Below are positions 50,983 through 58,136 of a stretch of 64,000 nucleotides of DNA, piece after piece. Under the pieces are notes generated by a model that did no database searches, had not been told where the DNA came from, and saw nothing but the letters and a program-made list of their open reading frames with translations. Position numbers and translations under genes: made by a program. Every line of letters starts with the position of its first letter. Positions within the stretch are counted from its first letter, which is position 1. Origin of the DNA: DATAAP01 sp041690495. Lineage in GTDB: Bacteria; Pseudomonadota; Alphaproteobacteria; CACIAM-22H2. The DNA lies in contig JAWLHE010000003.1 in the NCBI GenBank assembly GCA_041690495.1, positions 416,967 through 480,966 on the forward strand, given 5' to 3'.

Positions 50983-52029
50983 TCAGGAATCCGGCGGCTG
51001 TATGTCGGACTCGAAGAAGACGTCGACGCGCAGTCCGGGCATCAGCGGGCCCGGGGCGTCGAGCTCCACAACGACCTCGAGCACCTTGGTATCGATGCGC
51101 TCGCCCGGGACTTCGGTCACGAAGTTCTTGCGTCCGAGCGTTTGACCGATCCGCACGACGCGGCCCGGGAACGTCTGGTCGCCGAACGCGTCGGCCTTGA
51201 CCTGGACCTTGGCCCCCATGGCAACGCGGGCGATATCGGCCTCGTCGACATCGGCGCGGATACGCAATGCGCTGACGTCGCCGACGATCAGGATCGAGGT
51301 GTCGCGCAGTTCCGATACGACCTCGCCGAGCTTTCTGAGCCGCCGCAGCACCGTGCCGTCGATCGGCGAGCGCACCACCGTGCGCGCGAGCTGCGCGCGC
51401 GCCTCTTCCAGCCGGGCTCGCGCCAAGGCGAGATCGGCCTCGGCGCGGGCGACGTCCTCCTCGCGCGTAGGCGCGGTCAGCAGGGCGTAACGCGAGCGCG
51501 CGGCGTCGAGCCGCGCCTTGGCCGACATATACGTGGTGCGTAGCTTCTGCACCTGCTCGTCGGACGAGAAACCGCTCTTGGATAGGGCTTCGCGGCGGCT
51601 CAGCTCGGCCGCACTGTTCTTGACGACCACTTCGGCCTCGTGGACGGCGGCAAGCGCCTCGCGGCGCTCCTGCTCGTGCGCGCCGTTGGCGACGCGCCGC
51701 AGCTCTGCCTCCTTCTGCCGGACATAGGCCGCCGCCTCGGCGACGCGGGCGAGATGGACGCTGTTGTCGAGCTCCGCAACGACCTGCCCGGCCTTCACCT
51801 GGTCGCCTTCGCCCACCAGGATGCGCGTGATGCGTCCGCTGATCTCCGAGGATAGAACGACCTCCTCGGAGCGCGGCTCGACGCGGCCCGGCGCCGCGAC
51901 GATTCCGGAGTCGAGTGCGACGCGTACGACCCCCTTCGGCGGCGGGTTCGACTGCGCCCAATACGCGGCGCCGACGACCCCTGCGCCGGCGCCGAGAGTG
52001 ATGACGAGGAAACTGACGATCCGGTTCAT
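50983..52029 (-). CDS. ABC exporter membrane-fusion protein (DevB/HlyD family), 348 aa
   Basis: Periplasmic adaptor anchored by one N-terminal membrane segment (about 5-24, IVSFLVITLGAGAGVVGAAYWA). Biotinyl/lipoyl-like half motifs (GRVEPRSEEVVLSSEISGRI and RSPIDGTVLRRLRKLGEVV) flank a long coiled-coil hairpin (about 95-215). It links the inner-membrane exporter to an outer-membrane channel. The DevB subfamily exports glycolipids or related lipids. Third partner of the DevCA transporter; last gene of an operon that starts with the PEP-CTERM-associated acyltransferase. Confidence 0.9.
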   Translation of the reverse strand: MNRIVSFLVITLGAGAGVVGAAYWAQSNPPPKGVVRVALDSGIVAAPGRVEPRSEEVVLSSEISGRITRILVGEGDQVKAGQVVAELDNSVHLARVAEAAAYVRQKEAELRRVANGAHEQERREALAAVHEAEVVVKNSAAELSRREALSKSGFSSDEQVQKLRTTYMSAKARLDAARSRYALLTAPTREEDVARAEADLALARARLEEARAQLARTVVRSPIDGTVLRRLRKLGEVVSELRDTSILIVGDVSALRIRADVDEADIARVAMGAKVQVKADAFGDQTFPGRVVRIGQTLGRKNFVTEVPGERIDTKVLEVVVELDAPGPLMPGLRVDVFFESDIQPPDS

Positions 52030-52047
52030 GGCTCGATCTCCGCGGAC

Positions 52048-52848
52048 TTATCCCGCCACCCGCCGCAGATGCGGCTGTCGCATCTCGTGCATTTCCGGCA
52101 CCGGCGGCGGCAGCCCGCGGTCGGCACGGACGATGCGCCCGGGATCGGCCGCAACGTCGTCGCGGATCTCGCCATCCTTCATCGCGATCACGCGATCCGC
52201 GAATGCGGTCGCGCGCTCGTCGTGGGTGACGATCACGACCGCGCGCTGCTGATCGACCGCGAGACGCCGCAGCAGCTGCATGACGGTGCGCCCGTTGTCG
52301 CTGTCGAGTGCGGCGGTGGGCTCGTCGGCGAGGATGATCGCCGGATCTCCGACAATGGCGCGGGCGATGGCCACACGCTGCTTCTGTCCGCCGCTCAGAT
52401 GCTCCGGCAGCGCCTCGCATTTGTCGCCCAGTCCGACGCTATGCAACGCGTCGAATGCGCGAGCCCTGGCCAGCCGGCGCGGCTCGCCGCGCAGATCGAG
52501 CGCGATCGCCACGTTCTCCCAGACGCGCAGGGTCGGAAACAGGTTGAACGCCTGGAATACGAAGCCGATCTGCTCGAGGCGCACGGACGCGAGCTCCCGC
52601 TCGCTCAAGCCCAGCACGTTGCGGGTGCCGATGCGCAGGCTGCCGCCGTCCGGGCTCAGGATACAGCCGAAAACCGACAGTAGCGTGGTCTTGCCGCTGC
52701 CGGACGGCCCGCGCAGCAGGGTCACCTCGCCGCGGCGGATGTCGAGATTGACGCCCCGCAATGCCGGCACGCCGCCAGCGCCCGATGCGTAGGTCTTGGT
52801 CAGCGCCCGCGCGATGATGATCGGATGCTCGAGATGCGCTGATGTCAT
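52048..52848 (-). CDS. ABC transporter ATP-binding protein (DevA/LolD/MacB-like), 266 aa
   Basis: Complete nucleotide-binding subunit: Walker A GPSGSGKTT, Q-loop FVFQAFNLF, signature LSGGQKQRVAIARA, Walker B AIILADEPTAALD, and H-loop VIVTHDERA. ATG 52848 overlaps the permease stop (ATGA, 52845-52848), so the longer open frame upstream is not used. Powers the FtsX-type permease encoded just before it. Confidence 0.94.
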   Translation of the reverse strand: MTSAHLEHPIIIARALTKTYASGAGGVPALRGVNLDIRRGEVTLLRGPSGSGKTTLLSVFGCILSPDGGSLRIGTRNVLGLSERELASVRLEQIGFVFQAFNLFPTLRVWENVAIALDLRGEPRRLARARAFDALHSVGLGDKCEALPEHLSGGQKQRVAIARAIVGDPAIILADEPTAALDSDNGRTVMQLLRRLAVDQQRAVVIVTHDERATAFADRVIAMKDGEIRDDVAADPGRIVRADRGLPPPVPEMHEMRQPHLRRVAG

Positions 52849-53969
52849 TTGAACACCATGGCCGGATCGAGAGTCATCACCTTGCGGATGCAGATCAGGC
52901 CGGCGCCGACGCACATCGCGATTGTCAGTACCGCGACCATCACCGCAAGCTGCCATGGCAGGATCATTGCCGGTGCGGCGGGGCCCGCGACGTAGCGCGC
53001 GAACAGGAATACCGCCAGGCCGATGCCATATCCGGCAATGGCGCTGAGCAGCGCCTGTTTGACGACGACCTTGTTGATGTAGTGCCGCCCTGCGCCGATG
53101 GCGCGCAGCGTCCCGAACTCGCGCAGATGATCGATCGTCGTTGCATAGAGCGTCTGGGCGACGACGACGAAGCCGACGATCAGGCCGACGAAGGACGCCA
53201 CCAGCAGGGCGAGTCCGGCGCCGGTCGTGAACATCCAGTAGAAACGGGTGCGGCGGCTGAACTCCGCTGCCGTGTAGACGTCCACCCCCTGCAGCCGCGT
53301 GGCGAGTTCCGCCTTGACCGCCTCCCGGTCGGCGCCTTCGACGAGTTTGACCAGGACGTGCTTCGCGCGGTCGGAGTCGAGCATGGCATATTCGCGCGCG
53401 CTCTTGACCGAGGCGAAGATGTAGGGCGACTGCGTGAACGAGCGGATGCCGTGGGTCAGGCCGATGATGCGGGCGCGCCGCCCCTGGATCTCGACGATCT
53501 GCCCGAGCGCCGTGACGCCGAGCTTCTCGGCATAGAGCTCGTCGATCAGCACCGTGCCCGGTCGCCTGAGGTCCGCGACCTTGCCGGCGGCCACGTTCCA
53601 CGGCCCGGCCAGCTTGCTGTCCGGTTCGAAACCGACCACCAGGACCGTTTCGACGCCGCCATCGGGCTTCTGCCAGCGCGCGAATTCGGTGATGAACAGT
53701 TCGGCGGCCGCAACGCCCGGGGTCGACAGCGCCTGATAGCGGCGGCGCTCGCTCAGCGGCGCCGCCTGGTCGACGTTGCGCGTGCCCTTGGGAACGACCC
53801 AGATGTCCGCCTTCGCCCGATCAATCAGGCTCGACGTCGTGGCGGCGAAGCCGAGAAACAGCCCCAGCTGCGTCATGATCAGCACCACGGCGAAGACGAC
53901 GCCCGTCAGGGTGACAGCAAGCCGTACCCGGTCATGCAGGAGGTTGCGGAGGGCGAGCGTCAGGGTCAT
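52845..53969 (-). CDS. ABC transporter permease (DevC/FtsX-like), 374 aa
   Basis: Four membrane segments: one near residues 17-40 and three at the C-terminus (about 250-275, 300-325, 340-360), with a large periplasmic MacB_PCD-type domain (about 45-240) between. This is the MacB/DevC mechanotransmission topology, which extrudes substrates from the periplasmic side instead of pumping through the membrane. Starts at 53969, 6 bp after the acyltransferase, and overlaps the ATPase gene downstream. Confidence 0.92.
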   Translation of the reverse strand: MTLTLALRNLLHDRVRLAVTLTGVVFAVVLIMTQLGLFLGFAATTSSLIDRAKADIWVVPKGTRNVDQAAPLSERRRYQALSTPGVAAAELFITEFARWQKPDGGVETVLVVGFEPDSKLAGPWNVAAGKVADLRRPGTVLIDELYAEKLGVTALGQIVEIQGRRARIIGLTHGIRSFTQSPYIFASVKSAREYAMLDSDRAKHVLVKLVEGADREAVKAELATRLQGVDVYTAAEFSRRTRFYWMFTTGAGLALLVASFVGLIVGFVVVAQTLYATTIDHLREFGTLRAIGAGRHYINKVVVKQALLSAIAGYGIGLAVFLFARYVAGPAAPAMILPWQLAVMVAVLTIAMCVGAGLICIRKVMTLDPAMVFK

Positions 53970-53975
53970 CGCCCT

Positions 53976-54809
53976 TCACTCGGCGGGCAGGATGTTGCGA
54001 AGCTGATGCCAGTAGCGGCCCTGGTCGGAGACGAGTTCGTGCGCATCCGGGCGCGACGCCATCAGCGCGAATCCGAGGGTCGCGACCTCCGCATAACAGG
54101 GCTGACGGGTGCCGTGATACTCGACAAGGCCGCCGAGCGGGGCGAACCTGATGCCGAGTCGTGCCGTCAGCCGGAGCAGCGCCGGCTCCATCATCGCGGT
54201 GAGATGCGTGATGCCGTTGCGGATGCTCATCTCGGCGATCGCCTTCATCAGGCCGAGCGTGATGTTGGGTGTCAGGATGCGCCGCTCGCCGGCCGCCCTC
54301 GCTTCGGGTCGGCCGGTGCCGAGTTCCAGGTCGGGGAGGCTGGTGTCGGTGATACGGCGGCGGAACGCCTTCGACACGGCGAAGCGGGAGATCTCGGCCG
54401 TCCGGGCCGGCGGGAAGGCAGCAATATCGTGCAATGCAGGGTCGGTGCAGACCTTGCTGACCGGCAGGGCCGCGACGCTTCCCGACCCGTCTGGCAGAAT
54501 CAGACGGACCGTCCCGGCGACCATGCCGGTCGGGCGGTGGATCAGCAGGCTATGCACGGAATGGCTGTCGTACTCATCCGTCTCGAGGCCGTCCGGGTGC
54601 GCCGCGGCGTTTTCGTAAGAATTTTCGACGCAGTACACCTGATGGCGAAGCCGATAGGCTTCGGCCAGCCGTTCGGGCGTATCGGCAGGCACAACATCGA
54701 ACCAGCGCGCGTAGAGATGGAACAGGGACGAATGTCCTGCACCGTGGGGCTCGCCGGGAGCCGATCCGGGGATCTGTGACATTGAGGCCGCTGTCGTTGC
54801 CCGGCGCAC
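53976..54809 (-). CDS. PEP-CTERM/exosortase-associated N-acyltransferase (TIGR03694-like), 277 aa
   Basis: GNAT-related enzyme similar to autoinducer synthases and N-acyl amino acid synthases; members of this family have been linked to PEP-CTERM systems and to long-chain N-acyl amino acids. Features include RLRHQVYCVENSYENAAAHPDG near residue 53 (the LuxI-like RhxVF region), DEYDSHSVHSLLIHRPTG, GTVRLILP, and EISRFAVSKAFRRR. The GTG at 54809 has AAGGAG 7 bp upstream; the ATG at 54782 has no ribosome site. It heads the operon with the DevCAB-like exporter, which may secrete its product. Confidence 0.9.
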   Translation of the reverse strand: MRRATTAASMSQIPGSAPGEPHGAGHSSLFHLYARWFDVVPADTPERLAEAYRLRHQVYCVENSYENAAAHPDGLETDEYDSHSVHSLLIHRPTGMVAGTVRLILPDGSGSVAALPVSKVCTDPALHDIAAFPPARTAEISRFAVSKAFRRRITDTSLPDLELGTGRPEARAAGERRILTPNITLGLMKAIAEMSIRNGITHLTAMMEPALLRLTARLGIRFAPLGGLVEYHGTRQPCYAEVATLGFALMASRPDAHELVSDQGRYWHQLRNILPAE

Positions 54810-55239
54810 TGAGAGGCTCCTTCTGGATGTCGGCTTTCCGGGTATCGGCGATCCGGCGGTCGAACGCCGGCCCCGGTGCGAAATTAAGAAGTTTGGTCAA
54901 GGGTTAGGGTGGCCCAGTACGGCTTAAAGTGGGGTTAAGGCGATTTTCGAAGCCTTGATGAAGCCCGGCCGAGCACACGCAAATATTATTCTGCAACTTC
55001 ACCGAGGCAGTTGAGGGGAATCCCCGGAAACCAACGATCCTGAACCGGGCGGAAGCTACACATTGGAATCGCTCCAAACCTGTGGGCCGGGAGGGGTGCG
55101 CAGCCTGCATCCGTAGCGCGAACGCCTGCATCGTCGAGAATATTGACAGCTTGGCAGCCGCGGCGGAGCCTGCTGCAAGCCTTTGCCATTCACCGGGAAA
55201 CGCGGTTTACCGTGGCAGTCTCGACGCCGGCAATCGCAC

Positions 55240-55294
55240 GGTTGTCAAAGGGGCGGGGTTTTCAGGGTCGGAAGCGTCGGAGACCTTGACAACC
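55240..55294 (+). promoter_or_regulatory. candidate PrsR enhancer: 9-bp inverted repeat
   Basis: GGTTGTCAA (55240-55248) and TTGACAACC (55286-55294) are exact inverted copies, and each arm also contains a small TTGNCAA palindrome. They sit 61-116 bp upstream of the -24 element, the usual range for an NtrC-type activator. The activator is inferred to be PrsR. Confidence 0.6.
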
Positions 55295-55354
55295 ACCGAC
55301 CCGAGCGACGCCGAAATTTACGCAAGCTATTGAAAAACATGAACTCCCTCCGGT

Positions 55355-55371
55355 TGGCACGGGGGTTGCTT
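55355..55371 (+). promoter_or_regulatory. sigma-54 promoter of the PEP-CTERM gene
   Basis: TGGCACGGGGGTTGCTT matches the consensus TGGCAC-N5-TTGCW at every position, with GG and GC 10 bp apart. Transcription should start near 55381, leaving a leader of about 40 nt with AGGAG at 55405-55409. Confidence 0.9.
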
Positions 55372-55419
55372 CCATTATGGCGACCAACGGTCATACGGCT
55401 TAACAGGAGTGGTATTGTG

Positions 55420-56346
55420 ATGAACCTTCGTAAAACAGGCTTGGCAGCCGCCGCGATCAGCGCCGCGGTAGCCTTTGGGTGGAGCTCGCAAGCCCATGCC
55501 GGGGCCGTTGCCTATGCCTCCCTCGATGTCTTCGATTTCAAGCTCTTCAACAATGCGACGAACACGCAGCTCGGCATTGCCGACTTCGTTCCGACCCCGT
55601 CCGTCTCGAACAGCACGTCGGCTGCCGGCAATCTGTTCGGCTTCGGCGGTGTGAGCGGCTCGGACGAAACGAACGTGCTTCTGCAGTGCGTCGGCAATTG
55701 CGGCGGCATCGGCGAGAACAACTTCGCCCAGCAGGCGCCGTTCACCTCGGCCTCGTTCTCCCGCGGTGATGCACTGCTGACCGGCTCGCTCCTCGCTCCG
55801 ACGGGGGCTCGCGGCCAGGGCGTCGCGGAAGTGCAGGTCGTCGGCGATTTCCCCGGCGCCAGCACGTCGAACAGCGAACTCGGTACGAACGCGACGTTCA
55901 GCTTCCAGCTGGTGGAAGACATCGCAGTCCGCGCCGATTTCAGTGCGATCCCGATCCTGAACGTGCAGACGGACGAGTTTGGCGGCGCGCCCTTCGCCAA
56001 CATTTCGTTCTCGATCAGCCTGCGCAACGAGGACACCGGCGAGACTGTGTTCGAGTGGTCGCCGGACGGCGTCACGGGCAACGAGTCGAGCATCGCCGAG
56101 CTGGCCGACGGCTGCGACCTGACGACCAATCGCGGCGCGGGCGTCCCGAACGCCAACAACACCTACGCACCGGGCACCTGCGACTTCAGCGGACTGGTCA
56201 ATCTCGAGGGTGGCGTTACCTACACCCTGACCATCACGCAGGAGCAGACGGCCCGCGCGACGAGCGTTCCGGAGCCCGGCACGCTTGCACTGCTGGCTTC
56301 CGGCCTTGTCGGCCTCGGCGTCCTGAGCCGCCGTCGCCGCAAGTAA
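55420..56346 (+). CDS. PEP-CTERM sorting domain protein, 308 aa
   Basis: The only PEP-CTERM substrate in the window. N-terminal signal peptide to about residue 27 (AFGWSSQAHA), a Ser/Thr/Asn/Gly-rich body with four cysteines (LLQCVGNCGG; GCDLT; GTCDF) that could form two disulphides, and the sorting tail: SVPEPG at 282-287, a hydrophobic helix and terminal RRRRK. It is exported, cleaved by XrtA and possibly glycosylated, ending up in the envelope or matrix. ATG 55420 follows AGGAG by 10 bp; GTG 55417 is 7 bp away and would add one residue. It is driven by the sigma-54 promoter at 55355 and followed by a strong terminator. Confidence 0.94.
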   Translation: MNLRKTGLAAAAISAAVAFGWSSQAHAGAVAYASLDVFDFKLFNNATNTQLGIADFVPTPSVSNSTSAAGNLFGFGGVSGSDETNVLLQCVGNCGGIGENNFAQQAPFTSASFSRGDALLTGSLLAPTGARGQGVAEVQVVGDFPGASTSNSELGTNATFSFQLVEDIAVRADFSAIPILNVQTDEFGGAPFANISFSISLRNEDTGETVFEWSPDGVTGNESSIAELADGCDLTTNRGAGVPNANNTYAPGTCDFSGLVNLEGGVTYTLTITQEQTARATSVPEPGTLALLASGLVGLGVLSRRRRK

Positions 56347-56367
56347 GTCACTTACCATACACTTCCA

Positions 56368-56399
56368 ACGGGGGCCCATGTGGCCCCCGTTTCTTTTTT
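56368..56399 (+). terminator. Rho-independent terminator after the PEP-CTERM gene
   Basis: ACGGGGGCC (56368-56376) pairs with GGCCCCCGT (56382-56390) over 9 bp with loop CATGT, followed by TTTCTTTTTT-like tail (TTC then six T). It closes a single-gene transcription unit. Confidence 0.92.
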
Positions 56400-56446
56400 G
56401 GGTTCGCTTCTTTTTCAGCGCCGGCGAGCGCCGGTCCGGCAGGGCG

Positions 56447-58102
56447 TCAGCTGAACTGAAGCGGGTCGTAGCGGCCTGGCGCGATGATGCCGTCCGGGTC
56501 GAGCGCCGACTTGATGCGCCGGGTGATCTGCCAATAGCCGGTGGAGTAGCGGCCGAGATCGGCCATCGACTGCACGCCGGCCCGGTATGGCATGAAGCCG
56601 GCCGCCGCCAGCGCATCCCATAAGGCGCGGTAGCAGTCCCGCGCCCGCTCGGTGTCGCCGGGGTCTTCCTTGTCGTAGGCGACTGTCATCACCGCGCCGA
56701 GCGCCCGTTCGTTGATCGTGCTGAGCGTGATGAGCGGGTGAAATCCATGCGCCTGATAGACCGGCTCGATGCAGCTATGGAACTCGAGCGCTGCCTTGCC
56801 GGTCATGGGCAGGACGGGCGAAAGCCACATCAACCCGCACCGGTCGCGCGCGGGATCGAGGTCTGCCGGGAAGCTGTCCGGCACGCCTTCCCGCCGGCGC
56901 CAGTAGGCGCCCGAAAGGAAATAGCCGGTCGGGCGGCCCATGTTCAGATCGGCCACGGCACGCGCCGTAGCCACGAGTTGGCGCAGCCTCCCGGCACGTG
57001 CGCCACCCATCAGCCGCGTCGCGAATTCCGCGATCCGCAGCTTGCGCTCGCTGAGAAAGAGCAGCCGACGCCCCGGACCGGCGAGCGCGCGCCGGACCGC
57101 TGCACGTGCCGCACGCACCTGCGCGCCGGATCCGGTCAGGCTCCCCGACATCGACCATGCGGCGATGCGCTCATCGTTTCGCAGGGACTGCCGTGCGGCG
57201 ATCGTGAGCGGCACCTGGCCCTCTCCACCCCCGCGCGCAGGGCGGCTCGACAGCAACCGCATGTCGTTGCCGATATGAACGATGCTGCGCAACGTTCCGT
57301 CCAGACGCAGCCCGCGCAGCGCGTCCACCGCGGGCGCGAGATCGGCATGGTCCCGGATCTGGCAGAAGAACAGCTCCGAACGCCGCGGCTTCGGCATGAG
57401 CCACACGCCGAGCTGTGTGACGATCCCGAAGTTCGACTGCGTGAACAACCCGTCCAGCGCCGGGCCGATTCCATAGGGGAAGACGCGCGCCGCGCGCGCG
57501 TTCTCGTAATGCCCGAACCCGGTCCGCAGGACGTTGCCGTCAGCAAGCACGATCTCCAGCCCGCAGACATGCTGGAAGCGATTGCCATACGCGGTGTGTC
57601 CGAAGCCGCGCTCCAGCACATTGCCGACGATGCTCACATCCGGACCGGCGCCGGTGCAGTCGAGCCGCAATCCGGTGCGCTTCTCTTCGAGGAAACCGGC
57701 GAGCTGCCCTTGCGTCACGCCGGGCTCGATCACGGCATAGGCGAGCCGCGGATCGACCTCGACGATGCGGTTCATCCGCGACAGGTCGACGATGACCTGG
57801 CCCGGCGTCGGCGGGCACGCGTCGCCATAGCCCCAGTTCCGCCCTGTGCTGACGGGATAGAGCGGCACCTTGTGCTTGCCGGCGATGCGCACGACGGCGG
57901 CGACGCTGTCGCGCGTGTCCGGGCGCAGCGCCGCAACCGGCCGGTCGGCGGCAGGCAGTGTCGTCGCCCCGTATCGGGCGAGCATCGCCGGTTCGGCCAG
58001 CACATGGGCCGGGCCCAACAGCTCGGTCCATGCCGCGAGCGCCGCGCGCAATGGCCCGCCCTGGCCCGCGCCTCCGCGGTCGTCGCCGTGCATCGGCATC
58101 AC
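56447..58102 (-). CDS. FAD-binding (PCMH-type) oxidoreductase, 551 aa
   Basis: Vanillyl-alcohol-oxidase-type flavoenzyme. The FAD domain (about 30-240) shows RPDTRDSVAAVVRIAGKH, PVSTGRNWGYGDACP and the GNVLERGFGHTAYGNRF flavin-contact segment, and the C-terminal half is a p-cresol methylhydroxylase-like cap (MLSPVLPMTGKAALEF-like). The reaction oxidises a hydroxyl or phenolic substrate; identity unknown. Starts GTG 58102, ATG 58099 or ATG 58093; none has a clear ribosome site. It lies 34 bp after prsT on the same strand, so it is probably co-transcribed, an uncommon neighbour for that gene. Confidence 0.85.
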   Translation of the reverse strand: MMPMHGDDRGGAGQGGPLRAALAAWTELLGPAHVLAEPAMLARYGATTLPAADRPVAALRPDTRDSVAAVVRIAGKHKVPLYPVSTGRNWGYGDACPPTPGQVIVDLSRMNRIVEVDPRLAYAVIEPGVTQGQLAGFLEEKRTGLRLDCTGAGPDVSIVGNVLERGFGHTAYGNRFQHVCGLEIVLADGNVLRTGFGHYENARAARVFPYGIGPALDGLFTQSNFGIVTQLGVWLMPKPRRSELFFCQIRDHADLAPAVDALRGLRLDGTLRSIVHIGNDMRLLSSRPARGGGEGQVPLTIAARQSLRNDERIAAWSMSGSLTGSGAQVRAARAAVRRALAGPGRRLLFLSERKLRIAEFATRLMGGARAGRLRQLVATARAVADLNMGRPTGYFLSGAYWRRREGVPDSFPADLDPARDRCGLMWLSPVLPMTGKAALEFHSCIEPVYQAHGFHPLITLSTINERALGAVMTVAYDKEDPGDTERARDCYRALWDALAAAGFMPYRAGVQSMADLGRYSTGYWQITRRIKSALDPDGIIAPGRYDPLQFS

Positions 58103-58136
58103 CAGCGGCGGGACGGCCCGTCCCGGCCGGCAGCGC

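Larger units (their letters stand above)
54810..55419. other. 610-bp divergent regulatory region between the acyltransferase and PEP-CTERM genes
   Basis: No coding frame is convincing. From left: AT-richer spacer with GGTTAAGG-type repeats (54885-54960), a hairpin AAGGC...GCCTT near 54938, then for the rightward gene a candidate enhancer (55240-55294) and a sigma-54 promoter (55355-55371). A leftward promoter for the acyltransferase operon is not recognisable. Confidence 0.6.

Noticed and set aside
55175..55188. Minus-strand TGGCAAAGGCTTGC as a sigma-54 promoter for the acyltransferase operon
   Set aside because: GG and GC are only 9 bp apart instead of 10, and the site would leave a leader of about 350 nt.
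55213..55227. Plus-strand TGGCAGTCTCGACGC as a second sigma-54 promoter before the PEP-CTERM gene
   Set aside because: The -12 box is ACGC rather than TTGC; the perfect element at 55355 explains the gene better.
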